Source: a virus. Taken from it: a DNA stretch of 36,194 bases. Positions within the stretch are counted from its first letter, which is position 1; every line of letters starts with the position of its first letter. The translations under genes were made by a program, and so were the position numbers. The stretch is from IMG/VR virus record IMGVR_UViG_3300032331_002153, positions 1 to 36,194 of that record; one strand, written 5' to 3'. Below are positions 5,486 to 14,979 of the stretch, piece by piece. Below the pieces are notes generated by a model. That model was given only the letters and a program-made list of their open reading frames with translations, ran no database searches and was not told where the DNA came from.

Positions 5486-8400
5486 TAGTCGTTTGGCGCA
5501 GGGTACTTTCGGCGCGACTCTTCAAGAGCGTTTCTTTCCTCTTGCAGATTCATCATGGTCTCTTTCAAAGTGCGCTTCAAACCATTATCGAATACCTTGT
5601 AGTAAACGTTCCTGTCCACTTGCTTTTGAATCTGTTCTTCAGTGGCATTCTTGCCAAGCACCTTCTTGGCTTTGCGTTCAACCGACTTTTTGAACGAGTC
5701 ATCGATAGCTTTTTTCAGTTCTTTCATAACAGACTTGGCTTTGGAGTAACCGCGAACATCGTCAGCTTTCTCCTTGCCAGTGCCATAGAACAACTGCTTC
5801 CAGCCGATGCCAAGAATCTGATTAATACCCCACTCCACCAACGTCGACATATCCGGCGTTTCTTCAGACTTGGCGTGAAAACCAGAACGAGCCAAGTCGG
5901 TTCCGTAAGAAGACAACTCGCCAATGCTCTCCAGCCCTGCTTCACCCAAAGCAGCGGCTGTGACATCCATTGCTCGGAACGGAGTAGCGCCTAGCACCAT
6001 CTCACCAAACTTACGCATGGCCGTGTCGGCGTTCCAACCTCTCTCGCCGATCTTCATAATCCAGTTCAAAAGCGGTCCACCGGCCAAGCCCATCGTTTGG
6101 AAGAACTGAGACGGGCTGCTGATTTCATTATTGCCCCATCGCATTAGGTCACGCTTGACCAACGCACGATCCGCGTAATCTTCTGGGTCGTTCTTGGCAA
6201 GCTCTTTCATCTCCTTGCCATAATCAGCAAGTTCCTTAGGCATTGCGGCAATCTGCTCATCAGACATCTTTGCCCAATCCAAATCCGAATTCATCACCTT
6301 GGCGTAGAAGTCTGGCTCGTGGAAAATTGGCGCAAACCTGGCCGCTTCGATCATAGAAACAAGCGAGTTAAGTGTGTTGACTGTTGGCGTTGTAAACATC
6401 AACGGGTCAAGGTTGCGATAGTGCAAGTACGCCGGATTGGTACCTTCAGCCAACACAGTCGCTTCAAGCGAAGGATTGTATCCCAAAGCGTGTCGAAGGT
6501 TGCGCAGCTTGCGTTGGTCCAAGAATGCAGCTTGAGCAGCGTTGACCATCATTGCACGCTTCAAGGCTCGGCCAGTGTATTCCATCGCCTGAGACATGCG
6601 AACAGCTGGAGAGTTGGTTTCGTAAAACGGACCACCAAACATCAACTCGTTGACCAATCCATTTTTGATAAACGGAATATCCATCGCACCCTGGTACCAC
6701 GTGAAGATACCGGACACCAACGGAAGCGAGCCACGCTGCAATGCGCGACCCCACAATCCAAGTTGCTTGGGGTCTAGAAACTTCTTGTTCTGCATCACGT
6801 TGGCATTCGCACCAAGCGTGTCGGCCAGCAGTTGATCTTCTCGACCAACAATCTGTGGCTTTTGTTGACCACTCATGTCTTCAATCTTGTACTTGTTCTC
6901 GGTCATCCTGGTAATCCGTACCTCTCGGTGCCGGCTAACAGGGACATTAACAGATCGACCAACCTCAAGCTCATCAAGCTTGTTGCTTAGGTTGTCATAA
7001 ACAAAGTTCATTTCTTCCAAGCGGAAAGGCGTATCACCAAACTTGCTGTAGAAGTCGGTCATCATGTCCCGCAAACGACCATATGTATCTGGCGCTGCAC
7101 GCAAAGCACGACCGACTTCCGTTACATCAAGACCTTTTTCGCGCTTAAACTGTTGCCACCAGTTGGACTTTGTAATCTCGTTTGTATACTCAGTGTGACC
7201 AATAGGAGCATTGCGATTGATAGCTTTAAACTTGCGAACTTCTGCAGGGGTCAAATCGCCGTAGTCGCCATCCAAGAACTTCTTGTACTTTATTCCAGAC
7301 TCAATCATGCCTGGGATGAAGTCTGTGCTACCGCGAGAGCTAAGCTGCATCAAAGAGTTGGAAAGATTGTTGTTGACCATTGCAGAGAGATTCAAGGGCA
7401 CCACGTTGCGTTGAGCCATCTTGCTCAAGCCACGTACCGCGCCCTCTACTCCTTGCAAAGTGTCGCTGGCCAACAAGTCTTGAAAGTGTGATTCCAACGC
7501 CTTCAGCACCGCCGGGTGCATGTGAACATTGTGAAAGTCCACAGGCTTGGTGTCGGTGCCCTTGAACGTCCGCTCGTTAATGCTGTTGATTGCATTGACC
7601 AGATTAGACTTCTGAGGGGTTCCACCCTTGACTTGCGTTTGGGCCGATTGGAACGAGTCGATGTCATCGATTAGTTGTTGAAGCTTGGCGCGCTCTCCTG
7701 ATGTCCAGTTCCACTTAAACTCGGAGTCCGCATCTTGAAGGATAAGCCTCAGGGTATCGGCGATTTTAGCGCCTTCGTAAGGAAGAATAAGAGGCAAGGT
7801 TTCTTTGTTGCGAACAACGGACTCTGCCAACTGCGCCGCATATCCTTCTGCACCTTGAAGCGCCGCTTGCTTGCCATTAGACAACACACGCGGGTTGCCT
7901 TCTTTGTCGAACCGGAATCGATTCATTTCGGATTCGATTGCGTGAAGCGTGCCATAAGTAGCGGCAGCTCGGTTCATTTCATTTGTAACCGCATCAATCG
8001 CGTTTGCTCGTGCTTGGCCTACAATCTTTGGGTCAAGCCGTTCAGCCGCTTCGATGAAGTCGTCCGCCTTCAAGATTGCTTTGCCCTTGTTGGCCACAAC
8101 AGGGAACTTCTCTTTGCTGTACGCCGACAATCGACGAGGGTCGGTAATGAGTTTATTGACTTCGGTAAGCGCAAGCTTTCGCTCGGCGTTACTAAACCCA
8201 GCCTTCTTAATGCGCTGGTCAACCAACTTCATCAGGTAATCACGAAACTCAGGAGAGTGCAGCGACAGCTGCATCGTGTCATCCATAATGTTGTTAAACA
8301 ACCGTTGGTAAATGCGCTCAGGTGTCAACAGTTTGCGGCCAGCTTCAAGCTCTTGGTTAGCCCACTTGTTGGTGCCTGGTTCACTAGGGGTTTCCAGATC

Positions 8401-11400
8401 GAATCGAGGTTCTCGCACTTCTTGGCCGAACGAACCCATCTCACGGACAGCATCAGCATATTCGCTTGCAACCTTGGCAAATCGACTCTGGTCGCCTTTG
8501 ATATTCTTTGGCGCCTCCCTCTTGGTCAGGTACTCCTGCATCTCATCGAGCGCCAGGTTCAACGCGTTGCGTTCTGGAGTAGGAGCTACCTCGCCTTCAG
8601 CCATTGGCCGAACGGCACGCGAAAGACCTTCGGTGCGCGCTTTGGCACGCGGGACAACCTCGCCTGTCGGAGTAAGTTCAAACTGCTCAACCACTGGGGT
8701 TGGTCGACGAACCGCGCCATAGGTTGGTTCGATCATACCAGATGCAGCATTCTGCACTGCGATCTCAGAGTTGATCCACCGGCTAGCATCATCCACGCCA
8801 CGGGTAACCCCTTCCTTGCGCAGAAACTCCGCGACAAGCACAGGGTCTTTGTGGGTGGTGTCGATGTGCTCGGCCAAGCGCCGAGCCGCAGCGTAAACAG
8901 TTGTGTCCTCGGGTACACCAATCTTACTAGCAGCCTCAGCGCTAATCGGTGCATTAGGATCGAAACCAGCATCAAGCGCCTTGCGCTTGTAATCACTGGC
9001 CTCAACAGCCAGGTCTTCGATGATTTTCCGTCGACCCTTGGGCATCTCTTCAAACAGCCGCGCAAGACGTTGCGGGCCACCCTCTTCAAACATGCGATAC
9101 TCACCACGTCGACCAGACTCAATAGCCTTTTCTACTTGGTCGACAGTATCGAATGCCTTGAGCACCTCAGGCTTCAATGCTTCGCGCCGCTCAGGTGCTG
9201 CCGCCTCGTAAGCATCCTTGGCTTTCTTGAGGCGATACTGTGCTTCTTCCAGCATACGCGGCAAATACTCTGGCGAACGCGGGTCGATTGTCCGAATGAC
9301 CGGCACTTCGCTTGCGAGCGTAGCTTCGGCCGAAGCCAGCTTTTCGCGAGGCACATAGATTCGTCCAGCAGAAATCTCCTCTCGGCCAGCCGCTTTCTCC
9401 GCTGCTTCAGCAGCAGTCTTTGCTGCGCGCTCAGCAGCGCTCACGCGACCGGCTTGAGCGGACGCCGCACGGCGCGCCGCTTGGGCAGCCGCCTCGGTAT
9501 CCTCGATGCCCTTGACGCCCTCAGCCATCTCAACGCCAGCAACAGCAGCCTTGCCAGCCGCCGCACGCTCACGCTCTCTCAACCGAGCCTGGGCCTCTTC
9601 GCCGCGTTGCTGCAAAGCTTCTTCAGTAACCAAGCCTTGCTGACGAGCCTCTTCAGCCGCAGATTGTTTACGTTCCATTTCTGCAAGAGCATTAGTTACT
9701 TCTCGCTCTGCGGCCCTCGCTTTAGCCCTTGCTTCTTTGGGCAATCCGGATTCTGGCTTTTTCATTTCTTCAGCAAAGCCAACTCCAGTTTCCATCGCCT
9801 CTTCGCTGGCGATCTTTGCCTTACCACGCAAGCGTGACTCGCGTGCTTCAGCGGCAAGCTGTGCTTCTCGCGAGGCCTGCTCTGTGCGGAGCACCTCCAA
9901 CTTCTGCTTGAGTTGCGCTTTGTCAGCCTCAGTCGCAGCGCCAGCGATTTGCTTTTGAACCTTGTCGGCTTCTTTCTTGAGTTTGCGAACCTGCCGGTCC
10001 AAGACTTTCATCTTCTCGGCCGTCTCGATGGACATCGCCTTGGCCTGCGCCATGGATTCGGCTCGGGTGCCAGCTTTCTCTGCGGCCCTCTCAGCGGCGC
10101 GAGCAGCGCGCACACTAGGCTCAGGCGTAATCTTCAGTTCGATCTCAACCAAGTCCTGGTCGGTAAGGTCTGGAACCTTTCCCGCCTTGGCATCTCGTCG
10201 CAAAAGTTCCGCAAGACCATTCAACTGGCTTTGGTCTTTAATGATGTTGTCCAGAATCTGAGTGCGCTCTTTGTCGCCAACTTCAAGGCTATCAGCCATG
10301 TACTGGACAAGCTTTTGCTTCAGCTTCTTGGCTATGTTTGGCGTAATGGCATCAACAGCCTCGGAGATAAAATTGCGAGCGCCCTTTTCAAAAGCCGTCA
10401 GCTTAGCGTCAAGCGCCGGGTACTTAGCCGCCTTTGCGCGCAGAATCTTGAACCCGCCAATAGCTGGCTCGGAGCTTGTAAACGCCGTGAACGGGTGAGT
10501 GAAGATGATATTGGCGCCGCTTGGATCGGTTAAGCCACCAGCCAAACCAACAAGTTGACCAGGCAATCCGCCCAAACCAGCACCCAGCTCAGCGCCAATC
10601 GCCTTTTGCGAAATGTCGTTCAGTTCGTTTTCAGCTTCTTCGATAAGTTCCTTGTCACCGCTCTTCTTGGCTTTTTCCAATTGAGCCTTGGCAGTAACAA
10701 CTTCGGGTGTTTCTGGCACAACCTCGGCGCCAACCACCTTGTTGGCCATCTCAGCCAAACCAGCAAGCGAGGTGGTGAGATCCAAACCAAAGTTGTAAAG
10801 CGCTTGATGCGGAGCGGTAATACGACGCTGCCTGCGCTCTTTGGTCATCTGCTCAACAAACGGTCGAAACCGTTCAGGAAGAATCACTTCATCCTTAGAT
10901 GTCTCAAATACCGTAGGCAAGCCTTCGCCATGGAGCGGAGCGCCGCGTGCGGTACGGGCCGCATAGGTTCGCTCCCAATCACGACGAATCTTGGCAGCCA
11001 TCTTAGGGTCTTCTTGCATCTCATCCCAAAGACGCTGCTGAACCGCAAGACGACTATCGCTCAACATCCCAGGTTCACCAGGTGGGCGCGGGCGATCTGG
11101 ATCTGGAGCAAATGGTTCTTCAAGCGTTTGAGTAAGTTCAGTTTCACCAAGCAACTTGCTAACCGCACCCTTGCCGATACTACCGACTCGACGAACAACG
11201 TCCGTAGGTGTAGCCCATTTGAACTCAGGTTCAGCGTAAGCCCCGACCTTGTGTTCTTTGGATTGCTCACTTTGAAAATGCCTAAGGTCGTACACGGTGG
11301 AAGGGTCTTCACCCTTGACGCGCCGGTACATGTTGACAATCTCTGCGCTAGGCGGCTTTGCGTAATCCCAAGCATTCAGCTTTTCAGCTTCGCTTTGAGT

Positions 11401-12039
11401 AATCGCCGGCTCAGTCGATGCCGGCTTAGCTACGCCAGTTGTCCGCGCCAACGGCTCTTCAACCTCAGCGGCTTCTTTCTCTGCCTTGGGCTTAATCTGA
11501 CCAGTGGTCTTGAGATACTCAAGTTGGGTTTCAAAATCCCTGGAACCAGCTCGATAAGGATCGTACTTGGCAGTTTCCTTCATAGGAAACTTGGCGCCTA
11601 GCGCAGCACCAGCCAGCGCCCCTGGAGCACCAAACAAGGCGCCGCCAAGCGCAGCGCCGGCACGGCCAGTTTCGATCCGCTCGGCTGGCGTTGATGGCTC
11701 AGGCTTCTCAACCTTTGGCTCAAGCAACTTGCCGATACCAGCGCCGATAGCAGCGCCAGCAGTGGGCGCACCAAACGCAGCGCCTAGTGCGCCACCGATA
11801 CCAAAGCCCTTGGCAGTGGTGCCGGTGGCCAGTTCCTTGCCAAGCTCGCGAGCAGCAGGCATCTCGGGCGCAATAGCCGGAGCTTTCTTTGAGGCAAGCT
11901 GATCAAGCGGGGTGTCAAGCTTATCTTGGTAGTCGTCTACTTCTTGACCATACTTCTCGCGAAACCGCTCGCGAAACTGGTCTGCGTTGTAGCCACGATT
12001 CTTGGCCTCGGCCATCAAATCTTTGATTGTCTCGGCCAT
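5485..12039 (-). CDS. Giant internal-virion/DNA-ejection protein candidate, 2184 aa
   Basis: This is the largest gene in the window. Residues 78-104 and 126-149 are two Gly/Ala-rich hydrophobic segments resembling glycine-zipper membrane hairpins. A long Ala/Glu/Arg-rich region, roughly residues 620-950, should be coiled coil. The last third is a mixed helical region with Asn/Leu-rich and aromatic stretches, including VPLNLSAMVNNNLSNSLMQL near residue 1550. It is third in a 237-717-2184 series that parallels T7 gp14-gp15-gp16, so ejection through the envelope at infection is the best guess. I see no lysozyme, protease or polymerase motif. A TTG two codons upstream is possible, but AGAGG spacing favours the ATG at 12039. 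It could instead be a polyvalent protein delivered to the host. Confidence 0.82.
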   Translation of the reverse strand: MAETIKDLMAEAKNRGYNADQFRERFREKYGQEVDDYQDKLDTPLDQLASKKAPAIAPEMPAARELGKELATGTTAKGFGIGGALGAAFGAPTAGAAIGAGIGKLLEPKVEKPEPSTPAERIETGRAGAALGGALFGAPGALAGAALGAKFPMKETAKYDPYRAGSRDFETQLEYLKTTGQIKPKAEKEAAEVEEPLARTTGVAKPASTEPAITQSEAEKLNAWDYAKPPSAEIVNMYRRVKGEDPSTVYDLRHFQSEQSKEHKVGAYAEPEFKWATPTDVVRRVGSIGKGAVSKLLGETELTQTLEEPFAPDPDRPRPPGEPGMLSDSRLAVQQRLWDEMQEDPKMAAKIRRDWERTYAARTARGAPLHGEGLPTVFETSKDEVILPERFRPFVEQMTKERRQRRITAPHQALYNFGLDLTTSLAGLAEMANKVVGAEVVPETPEVVTAKAQLEKAKKSGDKELIEEAENELNDISQKAIGAELGAGLGGLPGQLVGLAGGLTDPSGANIIFTHPFTAFTSSEPAIGGFKILRAKAAKYPALDAKLTAFEKGARNFISEAVDAITPNIAKKLKQKLVQYMADSLEVGDKERTQILDNIIKDQSQLNGLAELLRRDAKAGKVPDLTDQDLVEIELKITPEPSVRAARAAERAAEKAGTRAESMAQAKAMSIETAEKMKVLDRQVRKLKKEADKVQKQIAGAATEADKAQLKQKLEVLRTEQASREAQLAAEARESRLRGKAKIASEEAMETGVGFAEEMKKPESGLPKEARAKARAAEREVTNALAEMERKQSAAEEARQQGLVTEEALQQRGEEAQARLRERERAAAGKAAVAGVEMAEGVKGIEDTEAAAQAARRAASAQAGRVSAAERAAKTAAEAAEKAAGREEISAGRIYVPREKLASAEATLASEVPVIRTIDPRSPEYLPRMLEEAQYRLKKAKDAYEAAAPERREALKPEVLKAFDTVDQVEKAIESGRRGEYRMFEEGGPQRLARLFEEMPKGRRKIIEDLAVEASDYKRKALDAGFDPNAPISAEAASKIGVPEDTTVYAAARRLAEHIDTTHKDPVLVAEFLRKEGVTRGVDDASRWINSEIAVQNAASGMIEPTYGAVRRPTPVVEQFELTPTGEVVPRAKARTEGLSRAVRPMAEGEVAPTPERNALNLALDEMQEYLTKREAPKNIKGDQSRFAKVASEYADAVREMGSFGQEVREPRFDLETPSEPGTNKWANQELEAGRKLLTPERIYQRLFNNIMDDTMQLSLHSPEFRDYLMKLVDQRIKKAGFSNAERKLALTEVNKLITDPRRLSAYSKEKFPVVANKGKAILKADDFIEAAERLDPKIVGQARANAIDAVTNEMNRAAATYGTLHAIESEMNRFRFDKEGNPRVLSNGKQAALQGAEGYAAQLAESVVRNKETLPLILPYEGAKIADTLRLILQDADSEFKWNWTSGERAKLQQLIDDIDSFQSAQTQVKGGTPQKSNLVNAINSINERTFKGTDTKPVDFHNVHMHPAVLKALESHFQDLLASDTLQGVEGAVRGLSKMAQRNVVPLNLSAMVNNNLSNSLMQLSSRGSTDFIPGMIESGIKYKKFLDGDYGDLTPAEVRKFKAINRNAPIGHTEYTNEITKSNWWQQFKREKGLDVTEVGRALRAAPDTYGRLRDMMTDFYSKFGDTPFRLEEMNFVYDNLSNKLDELEVGRSVNVPVSRHREVRITRMTENKYKIEDMSGQQKPQIVGREDQLLADTLGANANVMQNKKFLDPKQLGLWGRALQRGSLPLVSGIFTWYQGAMDIPFIKNGLVNELMFGGPFYETNSPAVRMSQAMEYTGRALKRAMMVNAAQAAFLDQRKLRNLRHALGYNPSLEATVLAEGTNPAYLHYRNLDPLMFTTPTVNTLNSLVSMIEAARFAPIFHEPDFYAKVMNSDLDWAKMSDEQIAAMPKELADYGKEMKELAKNDPEDYADRALVKRDLMRWGNNEISSPSQFFQTMGLAGGPLLNWIMKIGERGWNADTAMRKFGEMVLGATPFRAMDVTAAALGEAGLESIGELSSYGTDLARSGFHAKSEETPDMSTLVEWGINQILGIGWKQLFYGTGKEKADDVRGYSKAKSVMKELKKAIDDSFKKSVERKAKKVLGKNATEEQIQKQVDRNVYYKVFDNGLKRTLKETMMNLQEERNALEESRRKYPAPND

Positions 12040-12054
12040 GGTCAAGCCTCTTGA

Positions 12055-14208
12055 TTAGTCGTTGAAAAACTTGTCTACATCACTACCTTTCTTTTTGGGT
12101 GCGGTAGTGGCGCCACCGCCAAGCGCATCTACGATTCCGGTAATCAAACCACCCGCACCACCGCCCGACTTGATTTCTTTCTTAACCTCAGGATTTTTCT
12201 TTGCAAGCAAAGGAAGTCCCTTAGACTTGTAGTATCGTTCCCACAAAATCTCGGTTCGATCGTTATTTTCGCGAGCCGCAGCTTGTGCCTCGGCTCTCTT
12301 GGCTTGCATGTCTCGTTCGTTTTGATAAGCAATTCGGCCCTGAGCCTCCGAAGCAGCAGCCTTCTTGTTAGCCGACTCAGCGTTCACTCTTGCCTGCTCT
12401 GCGCGAAGCCTTAAATCAAAACGCTCTCTTTCTGTCATTTCGACAGTACCAGCACGCTTGATAGCTTCAACAATCGAGTTGTATTCGTTACTGGCTTTTG
12501 TTGCGTCTCGGGCGTCATCATCGGCTTGAGCATGAATTCGCTGCCAAGTATCCTGCTCACCCTTCAGTGTGCCATCAATATTCTTAATCAGCTCTTGGTC
12601 TTGCTTTTGTTGAAGCGCAATAGCTTTCAACAAATCGTCTTTCTTGCCGCCACCACCAGCAAGCTTCCGTTGAAGAGCCGCCGAACGGGACTTCATCAAG
12701 GCGATCTCATTAGGCAATTTTTCGTTGATAGCTTTGGTCTGCGCGTTCAATCTCTCTTCTTGAGCGTGCTTAAGTTGCGCGGCTTCTCGCAAGTCAATTA
12801 CCTTTGGCTCACGAGTCGCCGCTTCGGTCTCGGCTTTCTCAGCAGCCACATTAGCTTGCTGCATTTTCAAGATAGCCGTAGCCCTATCGCGAGCTTGTTT
12901 CTCTGGAAGACCAGCAGCAAGCCCTTCCTTGTAAAGGATGTTGGCCTGCTTGAGTTTGATCTCCCAATCGCTAACCGGTCGCGGCACTTCAGGGAACAAC
13001 CCCTTCTCTTCGCGAGTGCCAAGCGCTGCTTCCTTGGCACGCTCAAACCCGGTCTTGAGCAGTCCTTGCAGGCCACCAACGGGCATCCGCACGTTCTTGG
13101 CCATCTCCAGAACCTTGGCCTGTTCCTCGACCGTATCGGCCGCACGCGCACGCGCTGCCCAATCCTCGTATTCCATCTGCTCGCCACGGTGCCGAAGCTC
13201 CAGATCGATTTGCTTGAGGCGGCGAGCGTACTCGGTGTCTTGCGGATTCTGTGCTACCAACGTCTCAAGACGACCACGCGCTTTCTTCAACTCATCATCA
13301 CTGGCCGTAGCAAGCGTCTTGGGCGCAGCAGGAGCAGCAGCAGCCTTCGCTGTTGCAGCAGTCTGCGTAGGCTCAGCCAGTGCCTCAGTGCCAGCAAAAC
13401 CACCCTCTGCTTTAGCGCCGAGCGATTCCTCGGTATACTTGGGCTGGTAGGGCTTTGTCGGCTCAATGCCTTCGACCATCGGGTGAGGCGGCATTCGGCG
13501 CGCTTCAGGCTTCTCGACTTCAGCTGCCCGCTTGCGGGGCATACCAGTCACCTGGCGGCTAACCTCCATGGCATAAGCCGGGCTGCCTTGTTCAAGAGCG
13601 CCGCGCTCTGCCGGGACAAGCGCGCCAGTACGCGGGTCGCGAAAGACCACCGGAGAACGCAAGCTAACCTTCTCTTCCTTTCTCGGCTCAGCGCGCTCAG
13701 CAATCGCTTCTTGTTCTGGCGAGTAATACTCACCGAACGAAGGACGATCTTCGCCAAACATTTGAGCCAACTCTTCGCCACCAACATACTCTGGCCGCTG
13801 AGCACCAAGCTCAGGAGACTTCGGCATCTTGGTGATGTCGTACATTTCCTCCGCTTCTTTCTCCCAGGCGGAAGTATCAAACGGCTTCTGGCTCTTCTGT
13901 GCTTCCAAGCGTTGCCGTGCAATCTTCTGCATCGGGGTTTCGTCAGCCTCTAGAAGCTCACTGCCCGCACCAGACTTGCCGTACTCTTCTTCGCGGCCCT
14001 CTTTCAGGTATTGCTGAATCGGAGTAACAACAAACTTGTCGATACCCTTGATGCCCTCGCTGACGTAGGGAAGCACTTGGTTGGCAAGCTGAAGCTTGGT
14101 CCCCATGCGACGAAGCTCGGTGTCTGCCCGCGCTTCTCTAGGTTCTTGATAAGCCTTTTGATAACCAGGAGCAAATGCTTCGGTATCTACGTCGATGATG
14201 CGAGGCAT
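12055..14208 (-). CDS. Internal virion protein candidate (T7 gp15-like position), 717 aa
   Basis: The protein is strongly charged and rich in Ala, Glu, Lys and Arg, with long predicted helices from about residue 290 onward and an Ala/Lys/Glu coiled-coil part in the last 300 residues; it ends in a Gly- and Lys-rich tail. The N-terminal 50 residues (MPRIIDVDTEAFAPGYQKAY and on) are more ordered. There is no signal peptide and no enzymatic motif I recognise. It lies three bases after the 237-aa gene, whose neighbour order and size match T7 gp14-15-16. GAGGAG seven bases upstream of the ATG gives a clear start. The role in genome ejection is inferred from order and composition. Confidence 0.8.
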   Translation of the reverse strand: MPRIIDVDTEAFAPGYQKAYQEPREARADTELRRMGTKLQLANQVLPYVSEGIKGIDKFVVTPIQQYLKEGREEEYGKSGAGSELLEADETPMQKIARQRLEAQKSQKPFDTSAWEKEAEEMYDITKMPKSPELGAQRPEYVGGEELAQMFGEDRPSFGEYYSPEQEAIAERAEPRKEEKVSLRSPVVFRDPRTGALVPAERGALEQGSPAYAMEVSRQVTGMPRKRAAEVEKPEARRMPPHPMVEGIEPTKPYQPKYTEESLGAKAEGGFAGTEALAEPTQTAATAKAAAAPAAPKTLATASDDELKKARGRLETLVAQNPQDTEYARRLKQIDLELRHRGEQMEYEDWAARARAADTVEEQAKVLEMAKNVRMPVGGLQGLLKTGFERAKEAALGTREEKGLFPEVPRPVSDWEIKLKQANILYKEGLAAGLPEKQARDRATAILKMQQANVAAEKAETEAATREPKVIDLREAAQLKHAQEERLNAQTKAINEKLPNEIALMKSRSAALQRKLAGGGGKKDDLLKAIALQQKQDQELIKNIDGTLKGEQDTWQRIHAQADDDARDATKASNEYNSIVEAIKRAGTVEMTERERFDLRLRAEQARVNAESANKKAAASEAQGRIAYQNERDMQAKRAEAQAAARENNDRTEILWERYYKSKGLPLLAKKNPEVKKEIKSGGGAGGLITGIVDALGGGATTAPKKKGSDVDKFFND

Positions 14209-14211
14209 GGG

Positions 14212-14925
14212 TTACTCCTCAAAGTATCCTTGTTTCTTTTCAATCTGGTCAGCCATTTCCATTGCCCGAGCCTTAACAGCCGGGTTTGGCCAGTTGGCGT
14301 ACTTTTGACGAAGCTGACTGGCAAACAACTTGGCGTCGTTGTCGCTCCACCAAACTTCGTTATCGACTGCAGTGTTAAAGGCGTCAGTAATTTCTTTTTC
14401 TACGTTACTCTGTTCTTCAACTTGCGTCTTTGCTCGGTCAGCTTCCTGCTGCTTGAGCTTCTGCTGAGTCGTGGCGTACTCGCCCGCAGCCTGCGCAGCT
14501 TCCTTTTGAGCCTGCGCGGCCAAGCGCTGAGCAGCAACCTTCTGCATACCGAAGTCACTCATCAGTTGGCCTTCAGCCACGCCACGCGACAACTGCGCCT
14601 GACGCATACCAGCCAACGAGCCACCGCCACCCTGTGCCATCTGACCAGCGAACGCTTGACCAGCCTTGGCGCGAGCGCCGGTAAGTGCGGCTTGTTGCTG
14701 CTTCTCGATTGCGCCAGGAGCCTCTTGCGCGTACTTGGCGCCCAGTTGCGTAGCGGCAAGCTGACCAGCCGCACTGCCAAGCACGCTAGCTTGCGACTCC
14801 TGAAACTGCTTGAAGTACGGATCTTCTTTGGACGCCGGTTTTCCGCCAGCTTTGCCAAGCAAAGTTGTTTGCTGTTCTTCTACAGGCTTTTCCCAAAAAC
14901 CCGGTTCTTCCCAAGCTTCAGCCAT
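14212..14925 (-). CDS. Internal virion protein candidate (T7 gp14-like position), 237 aa
   Basis: Ala/Gln-rich and largely helical, with a GQMAQGGGGSLAGMRQAQLS segment near residue 95. Comparable Gly-rich turns occur in phage internal virion proteins that insert into the outer membrane. A charged helical stretch follows, then a Trp-containing C-terminal part (NEVWWSDNDAKLFASQLRQ). T7 gp14 is about 196 aa and sits in front of gp15 and gp16, as here. The start has GGAGG six bases upstream. I cannot show sequence homology to gp14; the assignment depends on order, size and composition. Confidence 0.77.
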   Translation of the reverse strand: MAEAWEEPGFWEKPVEEQQTTLLGKAGGKPASKEDPYFKQFQESQASVLGSAAGQLAATQLGAKYAQEAPGAIEKQQQAALTGARAKAGQAFAGQMAQGGGGSLAGMRQAQLSRGVAEGQLMSDFGMQKVAAQRLAAQAQKEAAQAAGEYATTQQKLKQQEADRAKTQVEEQSNVEKEITDAFNTAVDNEVWWSDNDAKLFASQLRQKYANWPNPAVKARAMEMADQIEKKQGYFEE

Positions 14926-14943
14926 AACATCCTCCGCACGCGC

Positions 14944-14972
14944 AGTGTAACGAGACGAGAACAGATTGACCA
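14944..14972 (-). promoter_or_regulatory. Possible sigma70-type promoter before the ejection genes
   Basis: In the 54-bp gap 14926-14979, the minus strand reads TGGTCA (14967-14972), a 17-bp spacer, then TACACT (14944-14949), each matching four of six consensus bases. Transcription would begin only about a dozen bases before the start codon at 14925, so the call is weak. Confidence 0.22.
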
Positions 14973-14979
14973 GAGCTTC

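Noticed and set aside
7735-9837. 700-codon open frame on the plus strand opposite the 2184-aa gene
   Set aside because: It is antisense to a well-supported gene, has no suitable ribosome-binding site or neighbours and a composition (Arg, Leu, Cys, Ser, His) typical of a reversed Ala/Glu/Lys-rich coding region. Codon bias in the real gene explains the lack of stops.
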